A program made the position numbers and the translations under genes. Positions 41,488 to 49,598 of a stretch of 64,000 nucleotides of DNA are shown here, piece by piece. Numbering within the stretch: position 1 is the stretch's first letter; each line of letters opens with the position of its first letter. The notes beneath the pieces are model-generated. The model saw nothing but the letters and a program-made list of their open reading frames with translations. It searched no databases and was not told where the DNA came from. Source of the stretch: Streptomyces phaeolivaceus (GTDB lineage: Bacteria; Actinomycetota; Actinomycetes; Streptomycetales; Streptomycetaceae); contig NZ_CP045096.1 in assembly GCF_009184865.1 (NCBI RefSeq), positions 3,286,001 through 3,350,000 of the forward strand. The letters are read 5' to 3'.

Positions 41488-42329
41488 TTCCCCGCCTCCA
41501 TGAGCGGACCCACACGCCGCACGACCCGCTCGCCGAGGCACTGGGGCGGCCAGTTTCGCCGAATGAGGGCCTGACGCAGTACACGGTCGTCGCCCACTGG
41601 CCGGGCCTGGATTACTTCACCCTGGACGACGAGCAGAAGACCTGGACATCGGTCCAGTGGGCCGAGCACCTCGAAGACCCGTACCTGGAGCACCCGTTCG
41701 CCGCCAGCCCGGACGACGACCGGCGGGCGATCCTCCACCTCGACGTCCGGCTTCACCCGGACGGCCGGGAGCTGACCGGCCCCGAGTGGGCCGAGACCGC
41801 CCACCGGCTCGCCCGCGTTGCCGGCATCGAGATTCCCGGCAAGGAGCACGGCTGCCGGTGGATCGCCGTTCAGGCCCAGCCCGGACGCCTCGACCTGATC
41901 GCCAACCTGATCCACCTCGACGGCGCGTGGCACGCCTCGCCCACGGACATCCTGCGGCGCCTCTCGGACGAGGCGCGCCGCATCGAGCGGGACCGCCACC
42001 TGCTCCCCGTCCGCACCGGATCCGCGGCGCGGCCCGCCATCCGCACGGCGCCCACGGCATCGGCCCAGTTCGCGAGCGTCCTAGCGCAACTCGCCGACGA
42101 GCAGGCCGGCCCGCTGGCCACGGTCCGCGGACTGGTCGAGCACACCGCGCACCGGATCGCCCGCCAGCCCGGCGCCGCCGGAACCGACACGGCGCACCGC
42201 CTGGAGCTGATCGCCCGCCGCCTCCACGCCATCCAGCAGGACCTGGACAGTACCGCCGCGCAGCTGGTCCAGCCGCGGGTCGCCGCCGTACCGCCCGCCG
42301 CCCGGCACACCACCCACCGATCACCGTAG
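41484..42329 (+). CDS. Relaxase-like protein lacking catalytic histidines
   Basis: A 281-aa protein. Residues 60-165 follow the relaxase core of Streptomyces mobilization proteins: RAILHLDVRLHPDGRELTGP, EWAETAHRLARVAGIEIPGK, GCRWIAVQAQPGRLDLIANL, LDGAWHASPTDILRRLSDEA, RRIERDRHLL. In true relaxases the third block holds the H-x-H metal site; here it reads RLDLIAN, so both histidines are gone. The C-terminal helices resemble relaxase accessory regions; the tail ends THRSP. It may bind the transfer origin without nicking it. GTG start overlaps the previous stop. Confidence 0.6.
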   Translation: MIPRLHERTHTPHDPLAEALGRPVSPNEGLTQYTVVAHWPGLDYFTLDDEQKTWTSVQWAEHLEDPYLEHPFAASPDDDRRAILHLDVRLHPDGRELTGPEWAETAHRLARVAGIEIPGKEHGCRWIAVQAQPGRLDLIANLIHLDGAWHASPTDILRRLSDEARRIERDRHLLPVRTGSAARPAIRTAPTASAQFASVLAQLADEQAGPLATVRGLVEHTAHRIARQPGAAGTDTAHRLELIARRLHAIQQDLDSTAAQLVQPRVAAVPPAARHTTHRSP

Positions 42330-42342
42330 GAGAAACGTCTCC

Positions 42343-43002
42343 TTGCCCCGTACCGACCGCTTCCTGGACATCCGCCGCGACCCGCACTCCGACGAACTCC
42401 TCGCCCGCGGCGGTGACTCCGAGGCACACAGCGTCCTGCAGCGCGCGGGTTTCATCACCGTCGTCCGCCTCCACGAGACCTACCACCGCGCCCCCACCGG
42501 CCTCACCAAGGACGACGAGTCCGATCTCGCCACCGACGCCGTCGCCCGCCTCCGGGCCGCCGGGTACCACGTCGCCTGCGCCCCGGACTTCGACACCGAC
42601 GCCCGGCCGTCCAGTTACCTGCCGCTGGGCTCCTCCGTCGCCCACCTCGCCGAGCGCATTCGCGACGCCACCACCACGGGCGAGGCTGCCGATGCACTGA
42701 CCGAGCTGACCGCAGCCCATGACGGCATCCTCGCCGCGCTGGAGGAAGTGCTCACCGCCACCGCCGAGTTCCACGACGGTCTCGGCCAGCCGGCTGACCC
42801 GTATTCCGCCCTGCGACTGCGCTCCCCCGCCGACGAGCACCTCCACATCATCCGCACCGCCCTCGCCCACACCCGCACCGCCCTCGCCGACCACGCCCCG
42901 CACCCCGGCCGCAGCACCTGCACCGGGGAGGTCCCCACCACCGAACGCGAACGCTCCGCCGGCCCCCGCCGCGCACGCTCCCGGCCCCGCCGCCACCGGT
43001 AG
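42343..43002 (+). CDS. AGF-domain / helical protein, Arg-ended tail
   Basis: A 219-aa protein starting at TTG behind GGAGAAA. The first 90 residues are the small alpha/beta domain: FLDIRRDPHSDELLA, AHSVLQRAGFITVVRLHETY, ATDAVARLRAAGYHVACAPD. A helical domain follows (AADALTELTAAHDGILAALE; HLHIIRTALAHTRTALADH), with a very basic tail ending RPRRHR. It is an intact reference for the frameshifted 32277 gene. Function is unknown. Confidence 0.75.
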   Translation: MPRTDRFLDIRRDPHSDELLARGGDSEAHSVLQRAGFITVVRLHETYHRAPTGLTKDDESDLATDAVARLRAAGYHVACAPDFDTDARPSSYLPLGSSVAHLAERIRDATTTGEAADALTELTAAHDGILAALEEVLTATAEFHDGLGQPADPYSALRLRSPADEHLHIIRTALAHTRTALADHAPHPGRSTCTGEVPTTERERSAGPRRARSRPRRHR

Positions 43003-43044
43003 CCGCCGGACTGCGCCGCTGACCCCACCTCTCCCAAGGACACC

Positions 43045-43803
43045 ATGCACAACCACGACACCTCTGAGCGCCTCGCCTCGTACGCCGACGTCCTCGCCGG
43101 CGAACTCCCCGGCACCTGGACCAGTACGCACCTCCCGCCGGAGGCCAAGGACGACCTCGCCGAACTGGCCGACCGCATCTGGGACCTGGACCTGGCCGCC
43201 GCTGCCCTCGCCGAGCGTCCGCTTCGGCAGGCAGCCGTCCTGAGCCGCCCCGACGGCGCCCAGCTCGTCCTTCTGGACCGGCACGACGCACGCGACGGTT
43301 TCCTCATCGCCGCCGTCGCCCCCCACGCCCTGCCGGACGAGGCGTACCACGCCGTCCGCGAGCCCAACGGCATCGCCCTGGCGGACGACCCGTTCCTGAG
43401 CGCGGAGCAGATAGCCGGCGACCTGCTCGCCCGCTACGACAGTGCGCTCGCCCAGGTCCGGCACAACGCCCTGGGCGGCATCCAGCCCTCCCAGCCGGAC
43501 CGGGTCGTGCTGACCTGGCAGCAGGACGGCAGCGTCGCCACCGCACCCGTCGACGACCGTGCCGGCGCGATCCTCGTCACCCACGGCTTTGCCCAGGACC
43601 CGCAGAGCGGCATCTTCCGCCTCAGCGGTGAAGACACCAGGGCGCAGGCGCGCGCCCTGCGCGAGATCGGCCCGCAGCTGGACGCGCTCGGCATCGGCAC
43701 CGCCCTCCAGCACCCTGCAGGCCGGACCACGCCCACCTCCGCCCCTGCCGCCATGCCGCCCTCTCCGGCCGGCAGTCGTGCGCCGGCCACCAGGGCTCGA
43801 TGA
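43045..43803 (+). CDS. LPGxW-family two-domain protein
   Basis: A 252-aa protein starting at ATG behind AAGGA. Domain 1: LASYADVLAGELPGTW, LADRIWDLDLAAAALAER, GAQLVLLDRHDARDGFLIAA, NGIALADDPFLSAEQIAG. Domain 2: DRVVLTWQQDGSVATAPVDD, GAILVTHGFAQDPQSGIFRL, ALREIGPQLDALGIGTALQH. The tail ends PATRAR. It aligns by eye with 25816 (domain 1), 27762 (both) and the broken 26703 gene. Function is unknown. Confidence 0.77.
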   Translation: MHNHDTSERLASYADVLAGELPGTWTSTHLPPEAKDDLAELADRIWDLDLAAAALAERPLRQAAVLSRPDGAQLVLLDRHDARDGFLIAAVAPHALPDEAYHAVREPNGIALADDPFLSAEQIAGDLLARYDSALAQVRHNALGGIQPSQPDRVVLTWQQDGSVATAPVDDRAGAILVTHGFAQDPQSGIFRLSGEDTRAQARALREIGPQLDALGIGTALQHPAGRTTPTSAPAAMPPSPAGSRAPATRAR

Positions 43804-43979
43804 AGCAGACGGAGCCCGAGTTCTGGGTGCTGGAGTACATCACCATCACCAAGGATCCCCGCAGCAGTCTGGTCGTCGTCATCGGCGGCGCCGAGAAGGC
43901 CGCGGACATCCTCCAGCGAACCGGCGGCCCCACACCGCCGCCGAGCACCGCCCAGCCCTCGGCCTCCCGCAGCCGTTAG
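43800..43979 (+). CDS. Very small protein, Arg-ended tail
   Basis: A 59-aa protein whose ATG overlaps the previous stop (ATGA). It reads MKQTEPEFWVLEYITITKD, SSLVVVIGGAEKAADILQRT, GG, then a Pro/Ser tail ending SASRSR. The A..IL...G core is half of the small alpha/beta domain, followed directly by the tail, so it looks like a truncated module that kept its C-terminal tag. It is too short for many gene finders. Confidence 0.65.
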   Translation: MKQTEPEFWVLEYITITKDPRSSLVVVIGGAEKAADILQRTGGPTPPPSTAQPSASRSR

Positions 43980-43995
43980 CCCCGGAGAGACATAC

Positions 43996-44403
43996 ATGGC
44001 CAACCTGGCCGACGAATACGGCACGGACGTCGAGATCTACATCAAGGCCCTGACGACCACCATCCACGCCGACACCCCCACCGGCGCCCCCGCCAAGCTC
44101 CACGACCTGCTAGAACAGGTCGGCCTGGAACGCCACGAATACCCCACGGACAGGCCGCTGTACATCTGGCACACCGTGCCCGAACACCTCGGTGCCGACG
44201 AGCAGAAGCGCGTGGCGACCCGCGCCATCCCCGCCCTGCTCCTGGCCGGGTACGAGGTCAACTGCACGCCCGACGTCTTCGACGAAGCCGCCTACCGGCA
44301 AGCCGTGCACGAGGCCCGCACCCGTGCCGCCCGTCCCTCCACGCAGCATCCGCCACCGGCCGGCTCCCCCTCGCACCCCGCACCGGCCCAGCGCACCCCG
44401 TAA
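43996..44403 (+). CDS. AGF-type alpha/beta domain protein
   Basis: A 135-aa protein starting at ATG behind GGAGAGA. It has LADEYGTDVEIYIKALTTTI, KLHDLLEQVGLERHEYPTDR, PLYIWHTVPEHLGADEQKRV, AIPALLLAGYEVNCTPDVFD: the same strand-helix-strand arrangement as 42343 and 30630. The tail is Pro/Ser-rich but ends QRTP. A hairpin terminator follows at 44412-44441. Confidence 0.72.
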   Translation: MANLADEYGTDVEIYIKALTTTIHADTPTGAPAKLHDLLEQVGLERHEYPTDRPLYIWHTVPEHLGADEQKRVATRAIPALLLAGYEVNCTPDVFDEAAYRQAVHEARTRAARPSTQHPPPAGSPSHPAPAQRTP

Positions 44404-44411
44404 GACCGCCC

Positions 44412-44441
44412 GGGCGGCCCCGGCACTCTCCGGGGCCGCCC
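44412..44441 (+). terminator. Hairpin, probable terminator
   Basis: GGGCGGCCCCGG (44412-44423) pairs perfectly with CCGGGGCCGCCC (44430-44441) across a 6-base loop, directly after the stop of the 43996 gene. There is no T-run, as is common in Streptomyces. It probably ends the transcript that starts near 41.0 kb or reduces read-through. Confidence 0.6.
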
Positions 44442-44469
44442 ACCGCACCACTCAATCCCGGAGAAACCC

Positions 44470-44655
44470 GTAGCAGCCCGCACACCCCCGCCGATCAGCC
44501 ACCGGCTCAAACCCCGACTCGCGACCGCGCTGTTCCGCCGCTATCTGCGCGCCTGCATCCCGACCGGCCCGAACCGCGCTTCCCCGCTGGCCGGCACCCG
44601 CCCGGAGGCCGTCCTCGCCGAGACGCAGCGCGTCGGCCACCGCCACCACCACTGA
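44470..44655 (+). CDS. Small basic protein with no NTG start
   Basis: A 61-codon frame directly behind GGAGAAACCC, reading GTA-GCA-GCC-CGC and then PPPISHRLKPRLATALFRRY, LRACIPTGPNRASPLAG, and ending VGHRHHH. The spacing matches the ribosome sites of neighbours, but the codon in start position is GTA; no NTG precedes the first basic helix. Either GTA (very rare) is used, or translation begins at a CTG about 21 codons in, or this is a remnant. Confidence 0.35.
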   Translation, partial: VAARTPPPISHRLKPRLATALFRRYLRACIPTGPNRASPLAGTRPEAVLAETQRVGHRHHH

Positions 44656-44678
44656 CCGACCCCCTGACCCGGAGGAGC

Positions 44679-45062
44679 ATGTCCCACCCCGCCCCCTACC
44701 CGGTGCGACTGGCCGACGAGATCACCCGCCAGCTCGGCCAGCTCGCCGATCACCTCTCTCAGCTTCCCCCTCCCCAGGCCGCGCAGGTCATCGCCCGCGT
44801 TCTCGACCCGGACGCCGGAGTCCTGGGCGGCATCGCCCACCTCGTCGCCACCGGCAGCGTGTTCGCCAAGGACCAGGCCGAACGAGGCGCCCTCCCCGCG
44901 GAGGTATGGCTCGCTCTGGGCCGCGCCTCGAACGAACTGCACGACATCACCCTCGACCTGGACGAACACAAGGACACCCTGCAGCACGTCGGCACCCAGC
45001 CCGCCACCACCGCGGCGAAGCCCCCGGCACCCGCACCGCTCGTCATCCGGCGGCACCGGTGA
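44679..45062 (+). CDS. Helical protein, Arg-ended tail
   Basis: A 127-aa protein starting at ATG behind GGAGGAG. It is helical throughout the first 100 residues (VRLADEITRQLGQLADHLSQ; AQVIARVLDPDAGVLGGIAH; ASNELHDITLDLDEHKDTLQ). The tail is Thr/Ala/Pro-rich and ends VIRRHR. The middle resembles the helical region of the 23922 gene (L..ILDP.sGLL). It overlaps the DUF317 gene by four bases. Function is unknown. Confidence 0.73.
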   Translation: MSHPAPYPVRLADEITRQLGQLADHLSQLPPPQAAQVIARVLDPDAGVLGGIAHLVATGSVFAKDQAERGALPAEVWLALGRASNELHDITLDLDEHKDTLQHVGTQPATTAAKPPAPAPLVIRRHR

Positions 45063-45862
45063 AGAAGAAGCAATGGCAGGGCTGGGGGCCAGGCGAACAG
45101 GCCGAGCAGCACTACCTCGTCCAGCCCCGGACCCTCGCCGGCGGCGGCGACGTCCGCCACGTCGCGGCGTTCCTGCGTGCCTCGGGATGGCGGGACAAGT
45201 CCAAGACGAACGGCCCCCTGCTCATGGAGAGCCCCGACCGCACCGTCCGTGTCGCCTACGACCCCTACGTCCTTCCCGGCGGGTGGACCGTGCACGGCAG
45301 AGCGGACGGCCCCAACGGCGAGTGGACGGCGCACCTGGGCCGGCAGACCCCGGTGGAGATCGTCGCCGGTCTGACCGACGCCCTCACCCGCCCCCGCTCC
45401 GCCCACGCTCCCAACGTCTGGGCACCGTTGCAGGAGCAGAACTGGCACACGCGTTTCGAGGGCGAGCACTACACCGCGACCAGCCCCGACGGCACCACGT
45501 GGATGCAATACCACCACAGCCCCGACGGCATGGCGATGTGGTGGACCGGAGCGAAGGACAAGCAGGGCAACGGGTGGACGGCCAACTTCACGCCCAACAC
45601 CCCGATGCACCTGGTGCAAGCCTTCTCGACCGAACTCGCCAGCCCCGATCCCGTGATGCGCCCGCGCGGACGCGTACCGCACAGCGCGCAGATCCGTACC
45701 TGGTCAGTCTCCGTCAAGCCCTCCCAGCTCAGTGCGTGGCAGCAGGCCCGGATCACGGCCGCCCGCGCCGCCACCTGGGCCCGCAACAGCGCCCGAAGCA
45801 CCCGGCCACGCCCCACCGCCCGTCCCTACACCCCGGCCGGCGGCGCCCGGACCCGCCGCTGA
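45059..45862 (+). CDS. DUF317 domain protein
   Basis: A 267-aa protein starting at GTG (GTGA overlap). Two DUF317 repeats are visible: HYLVQPRTLAGGGDVRHVAA to IVAGLTDALTRP, and APLQEQNWHTRFEGEHYTAT to LVQAFSTELASPDP. Each has the GGWTVHGRADGPNGEWTAHL-like or MAMWWTGAKDKQGNGWTANF strand block. The tail is Arg/Pro-rich and ends GARTRR. It is typical of the family; function is unknown. Confidence 0.88.
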   Translation: MKKKQWQGWGPGEQAEQHYLVQPRTLAGGGDVRHVAAFLRASGWRDKSKTNGPLLMESPDRTVRVAYDPYVLPGGWTVHGRADGPNGEWTAHLGRQTPVEIVAGLTDALTRPRSAHAPNVWAPLQEQNWHTRFEGEHYTATSPDGTTWMQYHHSPDGMAMWWTGAKDKQGNGWTANFTPNTPMHLVQAFSTELASPDPVMRPRGRVPHSAQIRTWSVSVKPSQLSAWQQARITAARAATWARNSARSTRPRPTARPYTPAGGARTRR

Positions 45863-45888
45863 CCCGACGCCCCGTCCCAAGGAGCCCG

Positions 45889-46245
45889 ATGCCCGCACTC
45901 ACCCCGGACACCATCCACACACTGACCGAAACGCTGTCGGACCTCACCGACTACCTGCGCGAGAACCCCGACCCCGTGGAGGCCCTCGCCCTCGTCGAGC
46001 CTCTCCTCGACGAGTACACGGGCCTGCCCGTCCAACTCGCCGACACGCTGCGCGCCCTCGCCCGTGCCCTTCAGAACCACACGGACGTCCCGCGCACCGC
46101 GCAGGTCGACCTTCTGATCACCGAGTTGCGCACGGCCGCGTGGGAGCAGACCGACCAGCACACCCTCCACTACGTCCTGGACGACCTCCGCGACCTGTAC
46201 GGCAGCGCCGTCACGAGCGAGCCGGGGTACTGCCGGTGGCGCTGA
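45889..46245 (+). CDS. Helical hypothetical protein
   Basis: A 118-aa protein starting at ATG behind AAGGAG. It is entirely helical and acidic (TIHTLTETLSDLTDYLRENP; VEALALVEPLLDEYTGLPVQ; LADTLRALARALQNHTDVPR; HYVLDDLRDLYGSAV). It lies between two DUF317 genes and overlaps the second by 10 bases. It lacks the long tail, ending CRWR. It may be a DUF317 partner protein. Confidence 0.72.
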   Translation: MPALTPDTIHTLTETLSDLTDYLRENPDPVEALALVEPLLDEYTGLPVQLADTLRALARALQNHTDVPRTAQVDLLITELRTAAWEQTDQHTLHYVLDDLRDLYGSAVTSEPGYCRWR

Positions 46246-47063
46246 GCGAACGGCAGCTCGCCGCGTACGCAGACAAGCACGCCGGGCGCATCCCGTTCGA
46301 CACCAGCCCCCGCCACCTCGCCGGCCCCGGAGACGCCCGCCACGTCACCCACGGTCTGGCTGCCGCCGGATGGAGCGCCGTCTCCGACCCCCTGAGTGCC
46401 GAGATCGTCCTGCACAGCCCCGACCTGCGCCACCGCCTCCAGTTCGACCCGCAGTCCACCACCTCCGCGTGGTGGCGGCTGCGGGCGGAGCCCACCGACA
46501 CCGAGCCCGGCTGGTACGCGGAGTTCGGCGAACTCGTGCCCGCCGAGGTCCTCGCCGGCTTCACCGACGCCCTCGTCGTCCCGCCGCCACAGCAGCCGGA
46601 CCCGTGGCACCCGGTGACTGCGGCAGGGTGGCACCGCGACTCAGACGGCACAGCGCGCTCGCCAGACTCCATGTGCCACATCGAACTGCGCCCGCTGAGC
46701 GAATTCCGCGACCTGCCGTCCTGGCACGTCGAGACCCGTGAGCCCGGCCACGGAGAGTTCCACGGCCCGCGCATCTGGCACGCCTACTTCGACGAGCACA
46801 CCCCCGCCCACCTGGTCGAATCGTTCCTCACCGCACTGGCCGACCGTAGCCCGCTCCAGCGCGGCATGTATGACCGCACCGGCCACTACAGCGCCGTGCA
46901 GAAGCCCAGTGCGCTACGCCCGCAGCAGGTGGTCGACGCGCACACCACCCGTATCGACTCCCTCCGCGCACGGGCACGCTCCACCCGCCGTCAGCAGACG
47001 AAACCCGCGACGGCCCCGGCCCCAGCGAACCTCGGCCCAGCCCAGCCGACCGCTCGCCGCTGA
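46236..47063 (+). CDS. DUF317 domain protein
   Basis: A 275-aa protein starting at GTG. It is a very typical DUF317 protein: DTSPRHLAGPGDARHVTHGL, AAAGWSAVSDPLSAEIVLHS, LRAEPTDTEPGWYAEFGELV, LAGFTDALVV; then a second repeat (VTAAGWHRDSDGTARSPDSM; ARIWHAYFDEHTP-like segment; LVESFLTALAD). An Arg/Gln-rich helix precedes the tail, which ends PTARR. Function is unknown. Confidence 0.9.
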   Translation: MALSERQLAAYADKHAGRIPFDTSPRHLAGPGDARHVTHGLAAAGWSAVSDPLSAEIVLHSPDLRHRLQFDPQSTTSAWWRLRAEPTDTEPGWYAEFGELVPAEVLAGFTDALVVPPPQQPDPWHPVTAAGWHRDSDGTARSPDSMCHIELRPLSEFRDLPSWHVETREPGHGEFHGPRIWHAYFDEHTPAHLVESFLTALADRSPLQRGMYDRTGHYSAVQKPSALRPQQVVDAHTTRIDSLRARARSTRRQQTKPATAPAPANLGPAQPTARR

Positions 47064-47082
47064 ACCGACAGGACTCCACCTC

Positions 47083-47649
47083 ATCTCCAGCGACCACCAC
47101 GCACACCGCGACTCCCTCCGGCACCTCGACGACTATCTGAACGACAGCAAGAAGATCCTCGACGCCTGGGACGCCTACTCCGACGAGCACACCGACCTCG
47201 ACGGCTGGCCCCACGACGACCACGCCTACGGCATGCGCGCGAGCCAGCGCGACGCCGACACCCTGACAGCGTTCGAGCCGCTCCGCTACGGCGCCCGTCA
47301 CCTGCTGGCCACCGCCGAGACACAGCTGACCCAGCTGCCGCAGAACACGGTGCAGAGCCGCTGGGTCTACCAGTTGGGCGTCCTGCGCGACGCCCTCGAC
47401 CGGCTCAACGAACTGCACGAGCAGTGGCTGGCCACCCGAGACGCCCTCCCCACCACCGCCAGGCCCGGCACCGCCGACTTCGACGACGCCCTCGCCGAGC
47501 ATCACGCCGAATCATGGAGCCACCTCGACGACTGGGCCACTCACGGCAAGACGCTCCGGGAGATCAACTCCGCTGCCCGCAAGGCCCGTTCACCTCTGGC
47601 CCCCATACCGCTCCCCGCACCTCTCCGGCGGATTGCGACACGGAAGTGA
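47083..47649 (+). CDS. Helical protein with apparent ATC start
   Basis: About 188 aa: HRDSLRHLDDYLNDSKKILD, WDAYSDEHTDLDGWPHDDHA, ARHLLATAETQLTQLPQNTV, LGVLRDALDRLNELHEQWLA, then a Pro-rich basic end IATRK. AGGA is followed after nine bases by ATC-TCC-AGC. Between the upstream gene's stop and this helix no NTG occurs; the first internal NTG is a CTG inside the first helix. The ATC-TCC context mirrors TTG-TCC and CTG-TCC starts nearby. Coding is clear, the start is not. Confidence 0.62.
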   Translation: MSSDHHAHRDSLRHLDDYLNDSKKILDAWDAYSDEHTDLDGWPHDDHAYGMRASQRDADTLTAFEPLRYGARHLLATAETQLTQLPQNTVQSRWVYQLGVLRDALDRLNELHEQWLATRDALPTTARPGTADFDDALAEHHAESWSHLDDWATHGKTLREINSAARKARSPLAPIPLPAPLRRIATRK

Positions 47650-47744
47650 GCATGCCCCCAGGCTCCCGAGACCGTCGAGGTCGCGCCGGTCAAGAACGGC
47701 CACAGTCGCTCATCCCCCCATCCCCGTCCGGAAGCACGTAGCCC

Positions 47745-49541
47745 TTGCCCCCTTCCTCCTCCTCGAACGGTTCCACCGACGGATACGACCTCGTCCTGCG
47801 CCTCCTCCTCGGCGTACTCGCGATCGTCGTCCCCCTCGCCCACTTCGCCTGGCTGTCGGGCAACATCACCGCCTACCTCACCGGAGCCGGCTGGGCGCCG
47901 TACCAGCCGACCGCCGCCCTGCTCCACCCCGAGCAGGTCTGGCCCGGTGCGGGAGAAACGTCCCTGCTGATCGGCGCCCGCATCGTGCCCGTCCTTCTGC
48001 TCCTGGCCCTCGGGGTTGTGGTCGGCGTCGTATGGGCCCGGCACAGGAGCCGCAGCGGCGGTCGGAAAAAGAAGATCGCAGACATGGCCAAGGCCCGGGA
48101 CATCGAGCCCCTGATGGCCAGGGCGATCGCCGACAAGGCCCGCTCCCTGCGGCCGAGTCTGAAGGACGCCAAGAACATCGACGCGAAGGACACCGGCATC
48201 CTCCTGGGCAACCTGCAGGGCACCAAGCACGAGGTGCGCATGGGGTTCGAGGACGTCGCCGTTGCGATTATGGCGCCCCGGTCCGGCAAGACGACCTCGC
48301 TCGCGATCCCCTCCATCCTGCACGCCCCGGGCCCGGTGCTGCTCACCAGCAACAAGGCCGCCGGCGATGCCTTCACCACGGCCTACGAAGCGCGGGCGAA
48401 AGCGGGACAGGTGTGGACCATGGACCCGCAGCAGATCGCCCATGCTGCCCGCGAGATGTGGTGGAACCCCCTGGCCGGCGCGACCACCCTGGACGGGGCG
48501 AACCGGCTGGCCGGCCACTTCCTCGCCGCGAGCGTGGATGCGTCCCAGCAGGGAGACTTCTGGTCCAAGGCCGGCAGCAACATCCTGTCCCAGCTGCTCC
48601 TGGCCGCGGCTCTCGACGAGCGGCCGATCACCGACATCATGCAGTGGCTCGCCTTCCCTGCCGACCGGACTCCGCTCGACATCCTCCGTGATCACGGTTT
48701 CGCCGCCGTCGCTGCGCAGTTGAAGGGCACCGTGGAGGGGCCGCCCGAGACCCGCGACGGCATCTACGAGACCGCCCGCCAGTACGCCGCCGCGCTGCTC
48801 AACTCCGAGATCGCGGCCTGGGTGACGCCGCAGGAGGGCGTCCCCGAATTCCAGCCGGCGCAGTTCGTCGGCTCGACCGACACGCTCTTCCTGCTCAGCA
48901 AAGACGGAGGCGGCGGCGCCTCCGCGCTGATCGCGGCGTGCGCGGACTCGGTGATGCGCGCCGCGACCGCCCAGGCCGAACGCGCCGGCGGACGGCTCGA
49001 CCCGCCCATGCTGGCGATCCTCGACGAGGCCGCCAACGTGTGCAAGATCAGCGACTTGCCGGATCTGTATTCGCACCTCGGGTCGCGCGGGATCATTCCG
49101 ATCACGATCCTGCAGTCCTACCGCCAGGGCCAGAAGGTCTGGGGTGACGCCGGCATGGACGCCATGTGGTCCGCCTCGACCGTGAAGGTCATCGGCTCCG
49201 GAATCGACGACCCCGACTTCGCCGACAAGCTCAGCCGCCTGATCGGCGACCACGATGTCGAGACCACCTCGACCTCCCACTCGGAGTCCGGCAAGTCGAC
49301 CTCCGTGTCGATGCGGCAAGAGCGGATCCTGCCCCCCGACGCGATCCGGGCCCTGCCCAAGGGCACCGCGCTGTGCTTCGCCACCGGCATGCGCGCCGCG
49401 ATGCTCGACCTGCGTCCCTGGTACCTGGAGCCCGGCGCTGACGAGCTGTCCGCCGCCTCCGCCCGCGCGTCGAAGGCCATCACCGCCCGCGCCATAGCCA
49501 AGCACGCACCCCAGCAGGGCGACTACGACACGGCCGCCTAA
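47745..49541 (+). CDS. VirD4/TraG-type coupling ATPase
   Basis: A 598-aa type IV coupling protein that recruits substrates to the secretion channel. Two N-terminal membrane helices (LRLLLGVLAIVVPLAHFAWL; LIGARIVPVLLLLALGVVVG) are followed by a P-loop domain with Walker A MAPRSGKTTSLA near 176, a TSNKAAGDAF strand, Walker B MLAILDEAANV near 425, and PITILQSYRQGQKVWG. The start is TTG 47745. It lies 25 kb from the VirB4-like gene. It has no Arg-ended tail, as expected if it is the receptor rather than a substrate. Confidence 0.92.
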   Translation: MPPSSSSNGSTDGYDLVLRLLLGVLAIVVPLAHFAWLSGNITAYLTGAGWAPYQPTAALLHPEQVWPGAGETSLLIGARIVPVLLLLALGVVVGVVWARHRSRSGGRKKKIADMAKARDIEPLMARAIADKARSLRPSLKDAKNIDAKDTGILLGNLQGTKHEVRMGFEDVAVAIMAPRSGKTTSLAIPSILHAPGPVLLTSNKAAGDAFTTAYEARAKAGQVWTMDPQQIAHAAREMWWNPLAGATTLDGANRLAGHFLAASVDASQQGDFWSKAGSNILSQLLLAAALDERPITDIMQWLAFPADRTPLDILRDHGFAAVAAQLKGTVEGPPETRDGIYETARQYAAALLNSEIAAWVTPQEGVPEFQPAQFVGSTDTLFLLSKDGGGGASALIAACADSVMRAATAQAERAGGRLDPPMLAILDEAANVCKISDLPDLYSHLGSRGIIPITILQSYRQGQKVWGDAGMDAMWSASTVKVIGSGIDDPDFADKLSRLIGDHDVETTSTSHSESGKSTSVSMRQERILPPDAIRALPKGTALCFATGMRAAMLDLRPWYLEPGADELSAASARASKAITARAIAKHAPQQGDYDTAA

Positions 49542-49598
49542 CCGCGCTGCGCCACACCCCCAGATCGCGCTGACCGCACCACGACCCTCCGGACCACC

